From NCBI GenBank assembly GCA_014529385.2, contig CM043966.1, positions 39,984,037-40,048,036 of the forward strand: a stretch of 64,000 nt of DNA, read 5' to 3'. Position 1 is the stretch's first letter. Each line of letters begins with the position of its first letter. Below the pieces are notes generated by a model. The model saw only the letters and a list, made by a program, of their open reading frames with translations. It did not search any database and was not told the origin of the DNA. The position numbers and the translations under genes are program-made. This document shows, piece after piece, positions 53,231 to 63,959 of the stretch. Origin of the DNA: Adiantum capillus-veneris. Its lineage: Eukaryota; Streptophyta; Polypodiopsida; Polypodiales; Pteridaceae.

Positions 53231-54060
53231 GCACCTTCTAAAGGAAGGTCTTCATAGCTGGGGGGGGGGGGGGGGGGCACTTAGTGTTCCATATGTTGCT
53301 TGTTACTGACACCCATCTAGGTTTGATCTAGTGCGTAGACTACCATTGCTTATTGCTACATGGAATGCCAGATTGGACCAACAAGAGACTATTTGGGTGG
53401 TCACAATGTCACACAGTCAACAAACATGCATCAAAATTTTTATGTTGTTGCATTTTCCTAGATCCCACTATGAACAAGATCATCCAATTGTAAAGTCCTC
53501 GTGACATGGATGAGAGGTGAGTATAGCTCAAATCCAATAGATTTATTTTGCAGGACAAAAGTTTTTCTGTGTCCACAGCTTACCAACGATGGGCAAGGGT
53601 GTCTAGCTTGTACACTTCGTACTCATTAATGGAGTTATCTATAAATGATAACTAAGTCTCGTGTGAATTGGACGGTGGGGGGGGGGGGGGGGGGGGTTCG
53701 TCCCTTGAAATTCGATCTAGGGTACTTGTCCAATCCTAACATAGTGGAAGGAGAGGGACGGGGGCCGGGGGGAGAACTTGGAAAAAGTTGCACGGCAGCA
53801 TCCAGGAATATGCACATTAACGTAGGACGTTTAAAAAGGCCTACACGGCAAACTCAACATTGCTGCCATTGCTTATTGCTACATGGAATGTCAGATTGTC
53901 GATTGCTACCATTGCTTATTGCTACATGGAATGCCTATTTGGGCGGTCACAATGTCACACAGTCAACAAACATGCATCAAAATTTAAAGATGCATCAACA
54001 AACATGCATCTGTGCGACAAAGGTGGACGTTTAAAAAGGCCTACACGGCAAGCTCTTCTC
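53231..54060. repeat. Unassigned region with dispersed direct repeats
   Basis: CCATTGCTTATTGCTACATG occurs near 53343, 53865 and 53910. TCACACAGTCAACAAACATG occurs near 53411 and 53954. GGACGTTTAAAAAGGCCTAC occurs at 53826 and 54026. Poly-G runs lie at 53260-53277 and 53677-53696. No gene is recognised. Confidence 0.7.
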
Positions 54061-54981
54061 AAGCTGTGATGTCCCCCCCCTCCCCCGGGGCACTTCCGTG
54101 GTTAGCTCTCTTCGATCTATTTGTCCAAAGAGCGAGGAGGCGGTGAGGATGGATGCTCCACAGCCACCTCGTGATGTAATTATCACTGTCATCCCAGCAC
54201 ACGTAACAAGCCATAGCAGCATGCAACCATTAGCTGCTGCTCATTTCACTAATGAAGAGGTTCAGTACAGCCGCTACTCTCATCACTCTCACCTCATGCT
54301 GGCCAACTTATCATCGAGCTTCTGCTCAGCGGCAATGATGGACTGCTCGTCCCACGACGTTCATATACATCCATCAGGTACCCCAATGTGGCGCTGAATC
54401 GCCCAACAAAAGCTCTGCACGGCCACTTATAAACCCCAAGCACTTGTTCCAGGTTTCCCTTGCATGCTTTGTCACCTCGCTCGGTGGTATCTATCAAGGG
54501 GTGCCCAAGCAAGCCTTCATCTGCTTGTGCATCTCATCCAGCATCATTCATTCACATGGTCCTAGCTACTGCAAGGAAACAACAATATATTATTGCCCAA
54601 TTACAATGTGTGGTTGATAAAAATAATAAGAAGGCCAAGGGATATATTGTTTCTCTATTTTGCACCCTCATACCAATTCAAGTATCTGTTATGGCCATTC
54701 TCCTCTCTATGTTCTTCCTTCCAATATCTTCCAGCTAGTGTACTTACCATGTCTTTGATCATGAAAGGGAGTCCCAGCTTTTCTATCTACTGAAAGTCGT
54801 AGCCCTTTGGATCAAATCTATAAGGTACTAAATGCCACAATCATCACAACAAGTTGGGGGTGTCCACATGTTAAATGATACCCACCTAATAAATTCCAAT
54901 CTACAACATTGGAAGTGAACTTCTTTTCGTCCATCTTAATCAGTTTATTGGGTGTTCTGAAAGTAACAAGACAAAGGCATT
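54061..54981. other. Unassigned, nothing recognised
   Basis: Open stretches up to about 99 codons (54098-54397) lack any known motif. The region ends at the 5' LTR of gypsy F. Confidence 0.5.
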
Positions 54982-55336
54982 GATAGCCGACTTTCAAAAG
55001 TCAAAGGAAAAAAAGAAAAATACTTACTTTTTTTCCCCACCCCATAGCTCATTACCCCCCCCCTTGGCCCGCTCATATTCCCTCCTGACCCCCCCCCATC
55101 TTCCCCACCCCTCGCCTCACCCTTCCCTTCATTCCCCCCCCCTCCCTTGGCCCGCTGATATATTCCCTCACTCCCACCCATTGACTTGCTTCCCCCTCTC
55201 GTCCTCAAGCTCCCATGCAAGACAATAGAACCTCCCCCCCCTCTCTCTCACCCACACATCTCCCCTACCCCACTCCATAGCAAGAACCCCCCCCTTCCTT
55301 CACGCTCTTGTCGGCGGCCCACAAGGCGCGGCCCTC

Positions 55337-55337
55337 C

Positions 55338-55396
<59 letters not shown>
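55337..55396. repeat. (CT)n microsatellite in the gypsy F LTR
   Basis: About 30 CT units in a C/T-rich part of the LTR. The window ends in the equivalent repeat of the 3' LTR (63962-64000). Confidence 0.95.
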
Positions 55397-55399
<3 letters not shown>

Positions 55400-56375
55400 C
55401 CACACACCTCACCCCTCCATCTCCCTCACAATCTCTCTCTCTCTCTCAGCCCAACGAAGACAACAGCCTCTCTCTCCCATTCGGGCGCTCAGGCCACGCA
55501 GAAATTCTCTCTCTCTCCTTCTCACGGACAATGGCAGTAGAGCCTCCCTCTCTCTCTCTCACCATACACACACACACCCCCCCCCCCCCCCCTCTTCCCT
55601 TTGGCGTTGTGCACGAGCCCACACAACACGCCCTCTCTCTCTCTCCCACCCGAGCGCTCACGCACCGCAGTAGACACACACAATACACACACACCACCCA
55701 CACACACACAGCCCCACCCTCATCCCCCCCCCCCCATCTGGCCTTGCGCAGAGAAAGCAGCCAACCGACCGTCCGCCATCAACGAAAAAAAATTTGATTT
55801 ATATATATATATATATATATATTGTGTATATATAAAGCCCTTCCCACGCACGTTTTTCTGCATACACATACATATACATACACACACACCCGTCCTCATG
55901 CACGAATACATACACACACACGCCTATACGCACCGCACAACAAAAACAAAAGAAAAACGACTATGCAATCGACGAATAAAGAAGAAGGATCCAAAGCACG
56001 CGCCGCAAACAATAAAAAGAGAAAATGGGCCAAAGGCATGCCCTGGTCGACTCCGAAAAGAAGTACGCTCGACATCGATGCACAAGCAGCACACCATTCG
56101 TCGGCAACACGCAACCACAACGCCATCCCACTAATTTATAGGTTATTTTCATCATTATCTTCAGTTTTCACCCGAGCCATTGTAAATTTCCATTTTTTGT
56201 AAATATCCTCTCTCTAGGTGATGGTCACAAAGGCCCACCTAGATATTCCCATCTTTTAATAACCTCCCAAAAACAAAGCAAGGGTCAACCACACCGGGCC
56301 CACCACTTGCTTTGTCTCCCCGTTTAAGCTTACCCTAACCACACTGGGATTACCATAATCCAAGCAGCCAACACC

Positions 56376-56383
56376 TATAAATT
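56376..56383 (+). promoter_or_regulatory. TATA box of the gypsy F LTR
   Basis: TATAAATT in CCTATAAATTGGCACTG, about 580 bp before the LTR end. The position fits the retrotransposon promoter. Confidence 0.5.
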
Positions 56384-56744
56384 GGCACTGAGAGGTCACT
56401 ATTGGGGGGGGGGGCAATTCATGAGGAGCCAAGCATTTGGTAGAGTGTAGTGGGAAGGATTGACACTATCACCATCACGGGGAGGGGGCTTGTGTGTTGG
56501 GTTTGCCTTGGGAATTGCACCATATGAAGCAAACCACATCCATCTCTCGACTCCAATGGTCGATGCACACATGTATGCACGCTCTTGGTAGTAAGTATTC
56601 ACAATCATTGAGTCGTCTTAGAGAACGCACCAAGTAGGTTGCACCACCTCCTCTCCCTACCTCTTACCACCACGGCATGCCACTTTGTAATTATTGCATA
56701 AATAATTCACCCTCACACCCCGGAGGGTTTTCATCGTTTGCAAA

Positions 56745-56746
56745 AA

Positions 56747-56800
<54 letters not shown>
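56745..56800. repeat. (TC)n microsatellite
   Basis: About 28 TC units near the end of the 5' LTR, probably in the transcribed R/U5 part. Confidence 0.95.
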
Positions 56801-56803
<3 letters not shown>

Positions 56804-56963
56804 GTAAGTTTGTGGTGTTCATATCATCGTGGTTTGCATCCTAGCCTCTCAGAGCTAGGTGGTGCCCCCTGTTCACTTTACCGTGACAGACTCGAGGCGC
56901 GCCATTCGGCCCCCGGAGTTTTAGAGGTCATCGGGGTTCGGGGTCCGCTTTGCGCCCATCATT

Positions 56964-56981
56964 TGGTGCCCCCACAGAGGA
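56964..56981 (+). other. Gypsy F primer binding site (probable)
   Basis: TGGTGCCCCCACAGAGGA begins two bases after the LTR end and has the TGG start of plant primer sites. The matching tRNA is not identified. Confidence 0.55.
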
Positions 56982-57037
56982 GGGATTTTCTAAGACCCTT
57001 CAGTTTACAATTGTGAAAGTGACGCCCACTATCAATC

Positions 57038-57474
57038 ATGGACGAATGGCTGAAGGAATTTTCTAACTGGAGGACGGAAGAAGAGGAGACGAAGGAGGCA
57101 CTAGCCGCCTTCATTGAGGTGCTACTACTAGGCTACAATGTCGTTAGCATTCAAGAGGTAAGTTCTCCATGTCGTGTCGCTCGTTCTAACTATAAATCGA
57201 AAGCATCAGGTGGGAGGTTGGTGAAGTTCCATCACTGTTGTCAACCAAGGCACACTGTCAATGAGTGCCAGCGAGCGACGAAGACAGCAAAAGGGCTGAA
57301 GTCATCTACATTGACATTCATCAGAAAGAAACCATTCACGTCAAGGAAGGGAAGCAAACGGTGAGACCTCTTTTCCCTAAAGAAAACGTAGTCAAAGATA
57401 TAACTCCGAAGTGGCCTAAAGGAGTTGCTCGAGCAAAAGGCAAGGAGAAGATAAACCGGTCTGGAAACACATGA
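57038..57474 (+). pseudogene. Frame before gag with zinc-knuckle-like end
   Basis: MDEWLKEFSNWRTEEEE starts an acidic stretch, followed by FHHCCQPRHTVNEC, which resembles a CCHC knuckle whose first Cys is replaced. At about 57265 the reading moves to another frame (SDEDSKRAEVIYIDIHQKE to KINRSGNT). The knuckle lies before the gag domain, not after it, so this is a separate protein or an extension. I recognise no family. It is probably the start of the extra ORF known upstream of gag in Ogre-type elements. Confidence 0.45.
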
Positions 57475-57499
57475 CCCCGAAGGAAGAAGCATCTGGCCA

Positions 57500-58001
57500 A
57501 GCAAGTTCTTAAAGCTCAGAAATCCGGGTTGTAGCCACTTTGTCAAGGAAGAAGTCATCCGAAGCTAAGCAGCAGAAGGTCGCCTACCGATTTGCAGGAC
57601 GCATGCGAGTGCTACCAATCCACTTCGACAATCCAGAAGAAGAAGTGGTAAGAAGATTCCCATGTCCTAGAGAAGAGTGGTTCGGCTACTTCTCTCGCTG
57701 TTTTGGGAAGTGAGTGGAGGACCTTCCTCCTCTCCCTGTACAACTTATCCTGAAGAAGCTCTCTACCATGGGAGAAACCCAGTGGGCTGGAGATGAGTTG
57801 CAACTGAATGGAGTAGAATTCATGCAACACGCTGATTACGAAAATTACCTGCAATTGCTGTTAGCCAAGAGGCTGGGAGTGGTCAGACGCATCGCCATCA
57901 CCCCGTACGTGCTGAGCAACGAAGGAAAGGTAGAGCCCATGAAAGGTGACGACCTCTTGTGGATGTGCCGACTCATCAACACTGGCACGGTAAGAGTATA
58001 A
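57500..58001 (+). pseudogene. Unrecognised frame upstream of gag
   Basis: One frame carries AYRFAGRMRVLPIHFDNPEEE and EEWFGYFSRCFGK, then one TGA near 57711. It goes on with DLPPLPVQLILKKLSTMGE, YENYLQLLLAKRLGVVRR and GDDLLWMCRLINTGTVRV to 58001. The peptide has the regular mix of a folded protein and no low complexity. No known domain is seen. Its place between the primer site and gag matches the extra ORF1 of Ogre-type elements, whose function is unknown. Confidence 0.5.
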
Positions 58002-58348
58002 GTAAGTATTACACCCTCTGTGCATGATTTAAAACGGGCCGACGGCATTCCCATTCAGATTCCTACAGCATATGCATGTGAATATCTATGTAGATAGGAA
58101 AGTCTTCTACCAACAGAAGATCGTATACCTATTCAGTGCGGCGGTACTGGGAGAAATCCTCAATTCCCCGAACCCTATCATTCTCCCCATATTAGATTAC
58201 CATCATTCCTTTAATGTCTCTATTTTTATCCTGTTTTAACCTATCCACCCACCCCTGTAAATAGCTGCTATGAGCCGCTACTGTTGATGTAACACAAAAA
58301 CAAAAGGAAAAAAGGAAAAAAAGGTTTGGAATTTCCTGACCCATCACC
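58002..58348 (+). other. Spacer before gag
   Basis: Short coding traces (for example HVNIYVDRKVFYQQKIVY) suggest that the upstream frame continued, now shifted. Stops follow. Confidence 0.4.
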
Positions 58349-59182
58349 ATGGCAAGTGTTTATTTCCCCACCTTCAGTGGAAAGAAGGGAGAGGAACTCA
58401 CCACCGACTTTTTGGATGATTTCGACATTACTTGTGTCGTCTCCAACAAAGATCACAATGTTTCACGACATAGAATTTTTCCTCTACTAATGAAAGTAGA
58501 GGCCAAGTCCTGGTAGAATGCATTGCCCCAGGCTACCAAGATGCATGGGATGTGTTAAGGGCTGCTTTTGTAAAGAGGTTTGGTGGAGGCACAACCTCGA
58601 AGAAGCTATGGCAGCTACTGAGAGAATTAAAGCAGGGAGGCCTGCTGGAGTATGCCACCTACAAGTCAAAATTTGTGGACTTATGGGAGATATGGGTTTC
58701 CACATTGGAGGAAGGCGAAGGAGCGCCTAATTTCCTAAAGAAGGACCGTTTCATTGTTGGTCTATGGTCGCCGCTTAGAGAGAAGGTGAAGGGAAGGTTT
58801 CCTGCAACATATGAGATGGCAGTCGAAGTATCCCTCCTTAAAGACAAGAAGCTGCGTATGCAAGCAAGAGTGAACTGGTCAGAGGAAACAAGCTCTGCGC
58901 GACCAACCCCAGTGACTGCAACAGCCAATCATGGAGTCCAACTGCAGGAGGCATCAAAAGAACAACAAGACCTGCTGAGCCGCATCACCACCCAACTAGA
59001 GAGTTTATCTGTGCATCCGGTGCAGCAAGGGCATGCATCTGGCAGAAACCTAGAACAAGGAAGGGGACAATAAAGGCAGAACCCAGAGTACCAATGTTAC
59101 AACTGTGGGGAGGATGGCCATGGAATGTACTACTGCCCACACGCGAGGAGGCAGAATTTCAATAGAGGGGGGAGACAAAATT
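58349..59182 (+). pseudogene. Gypsy F gag with zinc knuckle
   Basis: Starts MASVYFPTFSGKKGEEL. Near 58515 a stop and a one-base shift move the reading to the frame of WDVLRAAFVKRFGGGTTSKK, TYKSKFVDLWEIW and LREKVKGRFPATYEMAVEVS, the gypsy gag domain. An exact CCHC knuckle CYNCGEDGHGMYYC lies at 59095-59136, after an in-frame TAA at 59071. Gag frame and protease frame are the same, as in elements with a fused gag-protease. Confidence 0.75.
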
Positions 59183-59319
59183 AGATCTCTCCGCCAAGAG
59201 CAAAACCACCACCACCTAGGTAGCCAGGACCAATCCCACTCGTCCAAATCCTTTGACCACCTGTACAACAGCAACCACCACCTCGACCTCTCATTCCGCC
59301 ACTACCCCCACCACCTGCT

Positions 59320-60309
59320 ATGAACCAAGCGGTGAGTGTTATTAGGTTGGAGGCTAAAGGGAAGGCGAAGGTAGAAGAGTCAGTTCAAGAGAAGCACAAA
59401 GGAAAAGAGAAGGTAGAAGAAGTGGATGCTATGGGAGTGAAGCGTGCGAGGCACGAGGAGGCATCTCAAAGAGAAGAGAAGATGAAAGGGAAGGCCGAGT
59501 CTAGCAAGCAAGCAGCTAAACCACGGCGAAAGATTTACATCGTGGACTTTTCACTAGGTGAGTATGCAAAATCCTATGACTTAGTTCAGGATGTGTTAAT
59601 GCAGGGCCCGAAGATAACTTGGCCCCAATTACTCCACCTTGCACCCAAAATGAGGAGGCAATGGACGAAAATGGTAAGTACTAGGAAATCAAGACCTAGG
59701 ATAGCTGGGGCTATCTCTGGGAGGGATCTCGACGACATCCTGCCAACCATGGATGCTCACATCAAGGGGCAATGGATTTCAAACGTCTACATAGATAGTG
59801 GCGCGCAAATATGCGTCATGAGTGAAAAGATGATACACCATCTAGGTCTAGAGGTAAGTAGCCCGACACCCTACCGAGCCAAGATGGCAAACAATGTAAG
59901 AGTGAAATGCGTAGGCATTGTAAATGCGGTCAAAGTAAAAGCATTCAATACAAAAGTGGAGGTAGACATCTTCATCATGCCACACAAAGGGGAGGGCTAC
60001 CCCATCATTCTTGGAAGGCCTTGGCTTATGGCTATGGAAGCTAAACGTCAAGACTGGAGCACCGGGATGATCCAGATGAAGGATGCTAAAGGGAAGTCCA
60101 TATTCTACGACATGAGGACTAGAAAGCAACGCAACATGATCTTAGAGGCTTCAGAAGACAAGTCCACCAGCGACTACTCGTCCACCTCAGGAGAAGAGAC
60201 GACCACCACTGACGGAACCATTAGGAGATTTCGGAGGTCTTTTGGAGGGCCTTTTGGAAGAGAGAGGAAAATAAGATCCTCCAATGAGAGAAGAGACTAC
60301 GTTACGTAG
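59320..60309 (+). CDS. Gypsy F aspartic protease frame
   Basis: An open frame of 329 codons. A Lys/Glu-rich linker of about 80 residues precedes VDFSLGEYAKSYDLVQDVL and then the retropepsin: YIDSGAQICVM with catalytic D159-S-G-A, and PIILGRPWLMAMEA at about residues 229-242. The enzyme would cut the polyprotein. In an intact element the frame continues from gag; stops at 59071 and 59182 now separate them. Past 60309 there is a spacer before RT. Of all coding parts of element F this one is best preserved. Confidence 0.8.
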   Translation: MNQAVSVIRLEAKGKAKVEESVQEKHKGKEKVEEVDAMGVKRARHEEASQREEKMKGKAESSKQAAKPRRKIYIVDFSLGEYAKSYDLVQDVLMQGPKITWPQLLHLAPKMRRQWTKMVSTRKSRPRIAGAISGRDLDDILPTMDAHIKGQWISNVYIDSGAQICVMSEKMIHHLGLEVSSPTPYRAKMANNVRVKCVGIVNAVKVKAFNTKVEVDIFIMPHKGEGYPIILGRPWLMAMEAKRQDWSTGMIQMKDAKGKSIFYDMRTRKQRNMILEASEDKSTSDYSSTSGEETTTTDGTIRRFRRSFGGPFGRERKIRSSNERRDYVT

Positions 60310-61285
60310 AAAAATAGATTGATATTATCAAAAATATAAAAGGTGTCCCTCTCCTCATTTAATAATCTAGTGGTCCTTGAAGACGATCACTCTCTTTCCT
60401 TTAATGCGAGCACCTTTTTCAGAAGGTAGATGTGGTGCATTTAATATGGCTTACGTCATCACTGGAACTCAAAAAGTCACAAAACTATCAAGTGGTGGAA
60501 GATTTTGAAACTTTTGATACTGTCAATGCATCCGGAACGCCCAAATATCCTAGAAGTGAATGCCTAATTGCCTCGCTCCGACATCCAAAGAGGCAAAAAA
60601 TGTCAAAAATCCCTAAAAGAACATTTTACTAACAACGCACGAGGGGACATTCCAAAATTTTAGAATGCCTCCTCATGCGCCATTAGTAAAAAGCCCCTTT
60701 TTTTCTTTTTTTAGGGAGCTTTTTGAGAGGAAAATGTCAAAAAACCTCTAAAAAGGGGTTTTCTTGAAAGATAAGTTTCCAGAAACCACTAGAAGAAGCA
60801 TTGTACTAACGGCGTGCAGGGGGGCATTCTAGAATTTTAGAATGCCTCCTCGCGCGCCTTAAGTAAAAAGCTCATTTTTTGGGTTTTTTTGATATTTTTT
60901 ACCTCTCCGGATGTCGGAACGAGACAAGTAGACATTCGTATTTAGGGTATTTTGGCATTTCGGACGCATTGGTGGTGTCAAAAGCCTCAAAATCTATCAC
61001 TATTTGATATTTAGTGACTTTTCAAGTTCCAGTGATGACGTAATCTGCATTGAATGCGCCGCACTTGCCTCCCGAAAAAGACGCTCGCATTAAATAAAAA
61101 AGTGACCGATTTCAAGGACGATTGGGAATATAAATCTGCATTTTAGAGTGTCTGGTTGTCCTTTTGCACGTACTCACAAGGTGAAAGTGCATTTTAAAAA
61201 AGTTTCTAGAGAGAGAAATATAATTTCTTACAAGGCCCTCCAAATGACCTCCGAAATTTTCTAATGTGACAATAGCATCAAAGTA
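60310..61285 (+). other. Spacer between protease and RT
   Basis: Non-coding, between the protease stop and the RT frame. Ogre-type elements have an intron at this place. Most of it is filled by the foldback structure at 60372-61120. An AG-ending ACAATAG lies at about 61269-61275, just before the RT frame, but no splice site is proven. Confidence 0.5.
60372..61120. mobile_element. Large foldback / MITE-like inverted repeat
   Basis: Left arm 60372-60610 and right arm 60885-61120 are diverged inverted copies; matching words include GTCCTTGAA, TTTAATGCGAGC, TTACGTCATCACTGGAACT and CGACATCC. The central part holds two further hairpins (60624-60692 and 60801-60870), themselves related, each folding around a GAATGCCTCCT / AGGGG(A/G)CATTC pair. 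It has no coding capacity. It resembles a foldback DNA transposon, but target duplications are not clear. Confidence 0.8.
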
Positions 61286-63601
61286 ATGGGAGTCATTCTT
61301 AGAGACCCAAATAGATTAACACAATCTGAAGCAACCTCGGAAAAACAAGAGGGATCATCACGTATGCAGTCCTTGGAGGATGCACGTAAGCTACAAAAAA
61401 TGCTCTCAAAAGTGTTAACCAATGAAGAAACGAAGGAGTACGTCTCCATGTTAGGTAACTTCACTACCTTGTTCATTGATGGCTATGATAAGATCATAGG
61501 AATTACAATAGTACAACACCACATAAAGCTCAAGAAAGGAAGTAAACCCGTAGTACAAAAGCTCAGAAGACTTGGAGTAATCCAACAAGAGGCATTGCTT
61601 AAAGAAGTGATAAGTTTGCTACAAGCAGGTTTCATCTATCCTGTCGAAGACTCAGAATGGTTCTCCGCAGTAGTAGTCACAAAAAAAAAAAAAAAAGGTA
61701 AGTGGAGAGTCTGTGTGGATTATAAACCTCTCAATGGAGCCACGAAGAGGGACCACTTTCCCCTCTCATTCCAGGATGAAATACTCAAAGAAGTGGCATA
61801 CAAGAGAACAATGGATCAGTCTGCAGCAGGCATGGTCATTTTCAATGAACAGCAAGAAAGAGTATTCTCCTTGGGGCAGTTATTACACTCCCACTCCAAC
61901 AATGAAGTTGAATATGTAGCCCTAATTTTTGGGTTGGAACAATGTATTTCACAAAGAATTCAGCGCCTAAATGTGTTTGGCGACGCTTTGCTTTTGATAA
62001 GGCAGATAAATGGCACCTGGGAGTGTAAAAATCAGGTTTTACTTGGTCAACTTCGCCAAGTTAAGGACCTTCTAAAGAAGCTTGAAGCAGTGAAACTTGG
62101 TCAACTTCGCCAAGTTAAGGACCTTCTAAAGAATCTTGAAGCAGTGAAAATCTTCCATGTCCCTAGAGAAAAAAATCAAGTGGCAGATGCGCTAGCTAAA
62201 GAAAGAATACAAGACGTTCCCATAGGAGCAATCAAGTTAAAACTACCCCTCTTCCAAGGTAGTGATGCTATGCCTGATATTGTCAGTTTTTTAGATACAA
62301 GAGAATGTCCAGCAGGACACACCAAAGGCCAAAAACAATGGCTGGTAAGGAAGGCTACTAGGTACCGCCTTATAGACGACCACTTGTATTGTAAGGGCAA
62401 AGATCAAATTCTCAGGCGTGTGCCAATCTCCAATGAAATCATAGAGGTAATTTCAAGTTTCCATGATGGCGTCTACGGCGGTCATTTTGCTCTAGATATC
62501 ACAAGTAGGAAGATTCTACACGCAGGATACTTTTGGCCTAGTTTGAGCAGGGATGTACACCACTGGTGCAAAACATGTAAGGCTTGTCAAGTGGCCAGTG
62601 ATCCCACGTTAACCTACAAGCCACAAACCCCTATCATTTCATATGGTCCTTTTGAGAAATGGGGAATAGATGCAATCGGTCCTTTACCAAGGGCCCAATC
62701 AGGTAAACTGTACATCATAGTGGGTGTAGACTACATGACTTGATGGGCAAAAGCAACTGCCACCACCCGCATTACAGCCTAAAAGGTGGCAAAGTTCGTT
62801 TTTGAGCATATCGTTTGCCGTTTTGGCACTCCTCTTGAGATAATATCAGATAGAGGACTAGGATTCAGAGGTGATTTAGTGGGAGAACTGATGAAGAAGT
62901 TAGGCATCGCACGTAGGCATTCCACACCATACTATCCACAATGCAATGGTCTGGTAGAGAAGGTAAATGGAATGATTTGAAAAATCATCACAAAACAGGT
63001 TAACAACCACACAGGGGACTGGGATAAACATCTCATGGAAGCTCTTTGGGCCTATAGGACAACGTTCCAAAAATCACTAGGTTTCACTCCTTTCCATCTA
63101 GTTTATGGGAAGGAGGCAATTCTACCCATTGAGGTACAAATAGCCATCGTACGAGTCTTGGCTAGCCAAACACATCGTCCCATTGTAAACCTCCGAAACC
63201 ACATCTTGGATCTAGAGAGACTCCAACTGGATAGGGAAGAAGCAATCAATCACTATGCAGCACATGTAGAACGACGTCGGCTCATGTTCAATCAAGGGCT
63301 TAAAGAAAAGGGACTGGAAAAAGGCATGTTAGTACTGCGATACGACAATAGATTTGACACTAGAAAGGATAAGAAATTTCAACCCAGATGGGAAGGGCCA
63401 TTCATCATCAAGAAACACTATGACAATGGCAGCTATAAGCTGATGGAAGCAGATGGGAGAATTCACAAGACTAGGGTCAATGGATGGAGAGTGAAAAAGT
63501 ATTTTCTTAGGTTTGACCCAAAATTCGTGCTAGACATTCCAGAGGAGGGAGAACCCTCTACCTCTACAACTAAAGAAGCAGACGAAGGGCTAGAAGCATG
63601 A
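61286..63601 (+). pseudogene. Gypsy F RT remnant, RNase H (Tat/Ogre type) and integrase
   Basis: One frame throughout, broken by TGA 62741, TAA 62780 and TGA 62978. RT fingers: LKKGSKPVVQKLRRL, LQAGFIYPVEDSEW, GKWRVCVDYKPLN, then DHFPLSFQDEILKEVA. Here the RT palm (Y-x-DD), thumb and first RNase H are missing. Next comes a plant/archaeal-like RNase H: MDQSAAGMVIFNEQ, NNEVEYVALIFGLEQC, VFGDALLLIRQINGTW and HVPREKNQVADALAKE. Integrase: HHWCKTCKACQ, WGIDAIGPLPRA, ISDRGLGF and NGLVEKVNGM, then a GPF-type module (RWEGPFIIKKHYDNGSYKL). An in-frame 54-bp duplication lies at 62042-62149. A run of 16 A at about 61683-61697 codes for Lys. Confidence 0.85.
62042..62149 (+). repeat. Tandem 54-bp duplication in RNase H
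   Basis: 62042-62095 and 62096-62149 encode LGQLRQVKDLLKKLEAVK twice, with K to N at one position. It lies before the last RNase H motif and keeps frame. Confidence 0.95.
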
Positions 63602-63613
63602 ATGCCTCTAGCC

Positions 63614-63629
63614 AAAGGGAGAGGGCTAA
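63614..63629 (+). other. Gypsy F polypurine tract
   Basis: AAAGGGAGAGGGCTAA directly before the 3' LTR start TGATAGCC. Confidence 0.75.
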
Positions 63630-63849
63630 TGATAGCCAACTTTCGAAAATCAAAGGAAAAAAAGAAAAAAACTTATTGTTTTCCCCACCCCGTAGCTCAT
63701 TACCCCCCCCCCCTTTGGCCCGCTGATATATTCCCTCACTCCCACCCATTGACTTGCTTCCCCCCCTCGTCCTCAAGCTCCCATGAAAGACAATAGAACC
63801 TCCCCCCCTCTCTCTCACCCACACATCTCCCCTACCCCACTCCATTGCC

Positions 63850-63907
<58 letters not shown>

Positions 63908-63959
63908 TTCCTTCACTCTCTTGTCCGGAGGCCCACAAGGCGTGGCTCTCCTCCCTCTA

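Larger units (their letters stand above)
54982..56961 (+). repeat. Gypsy F 5' LTR
   Basis: Begins TGATAGCCGAC and ends GCGCCCATCA (inverted TGAT/ATCA). The first part matches the 3' LTR from 63630, apart from about 90 bp of extra C/T-rich sequence (about 55060-55160). It holds long C-rich and CT-rich tracts, an (AT)n run near 55800-55821 and a (TC)n run at 56745-56800. Confidence 0.8.

Noticed and set aside
55186-55797. Long open frames on both strands in the C/T-rich part of the gypsy F LTR
   Set aside because: They consist of Ser-Leu, His-Thr and Pro repeats made by microsatellites. They lie in an LTR and carry no domain.
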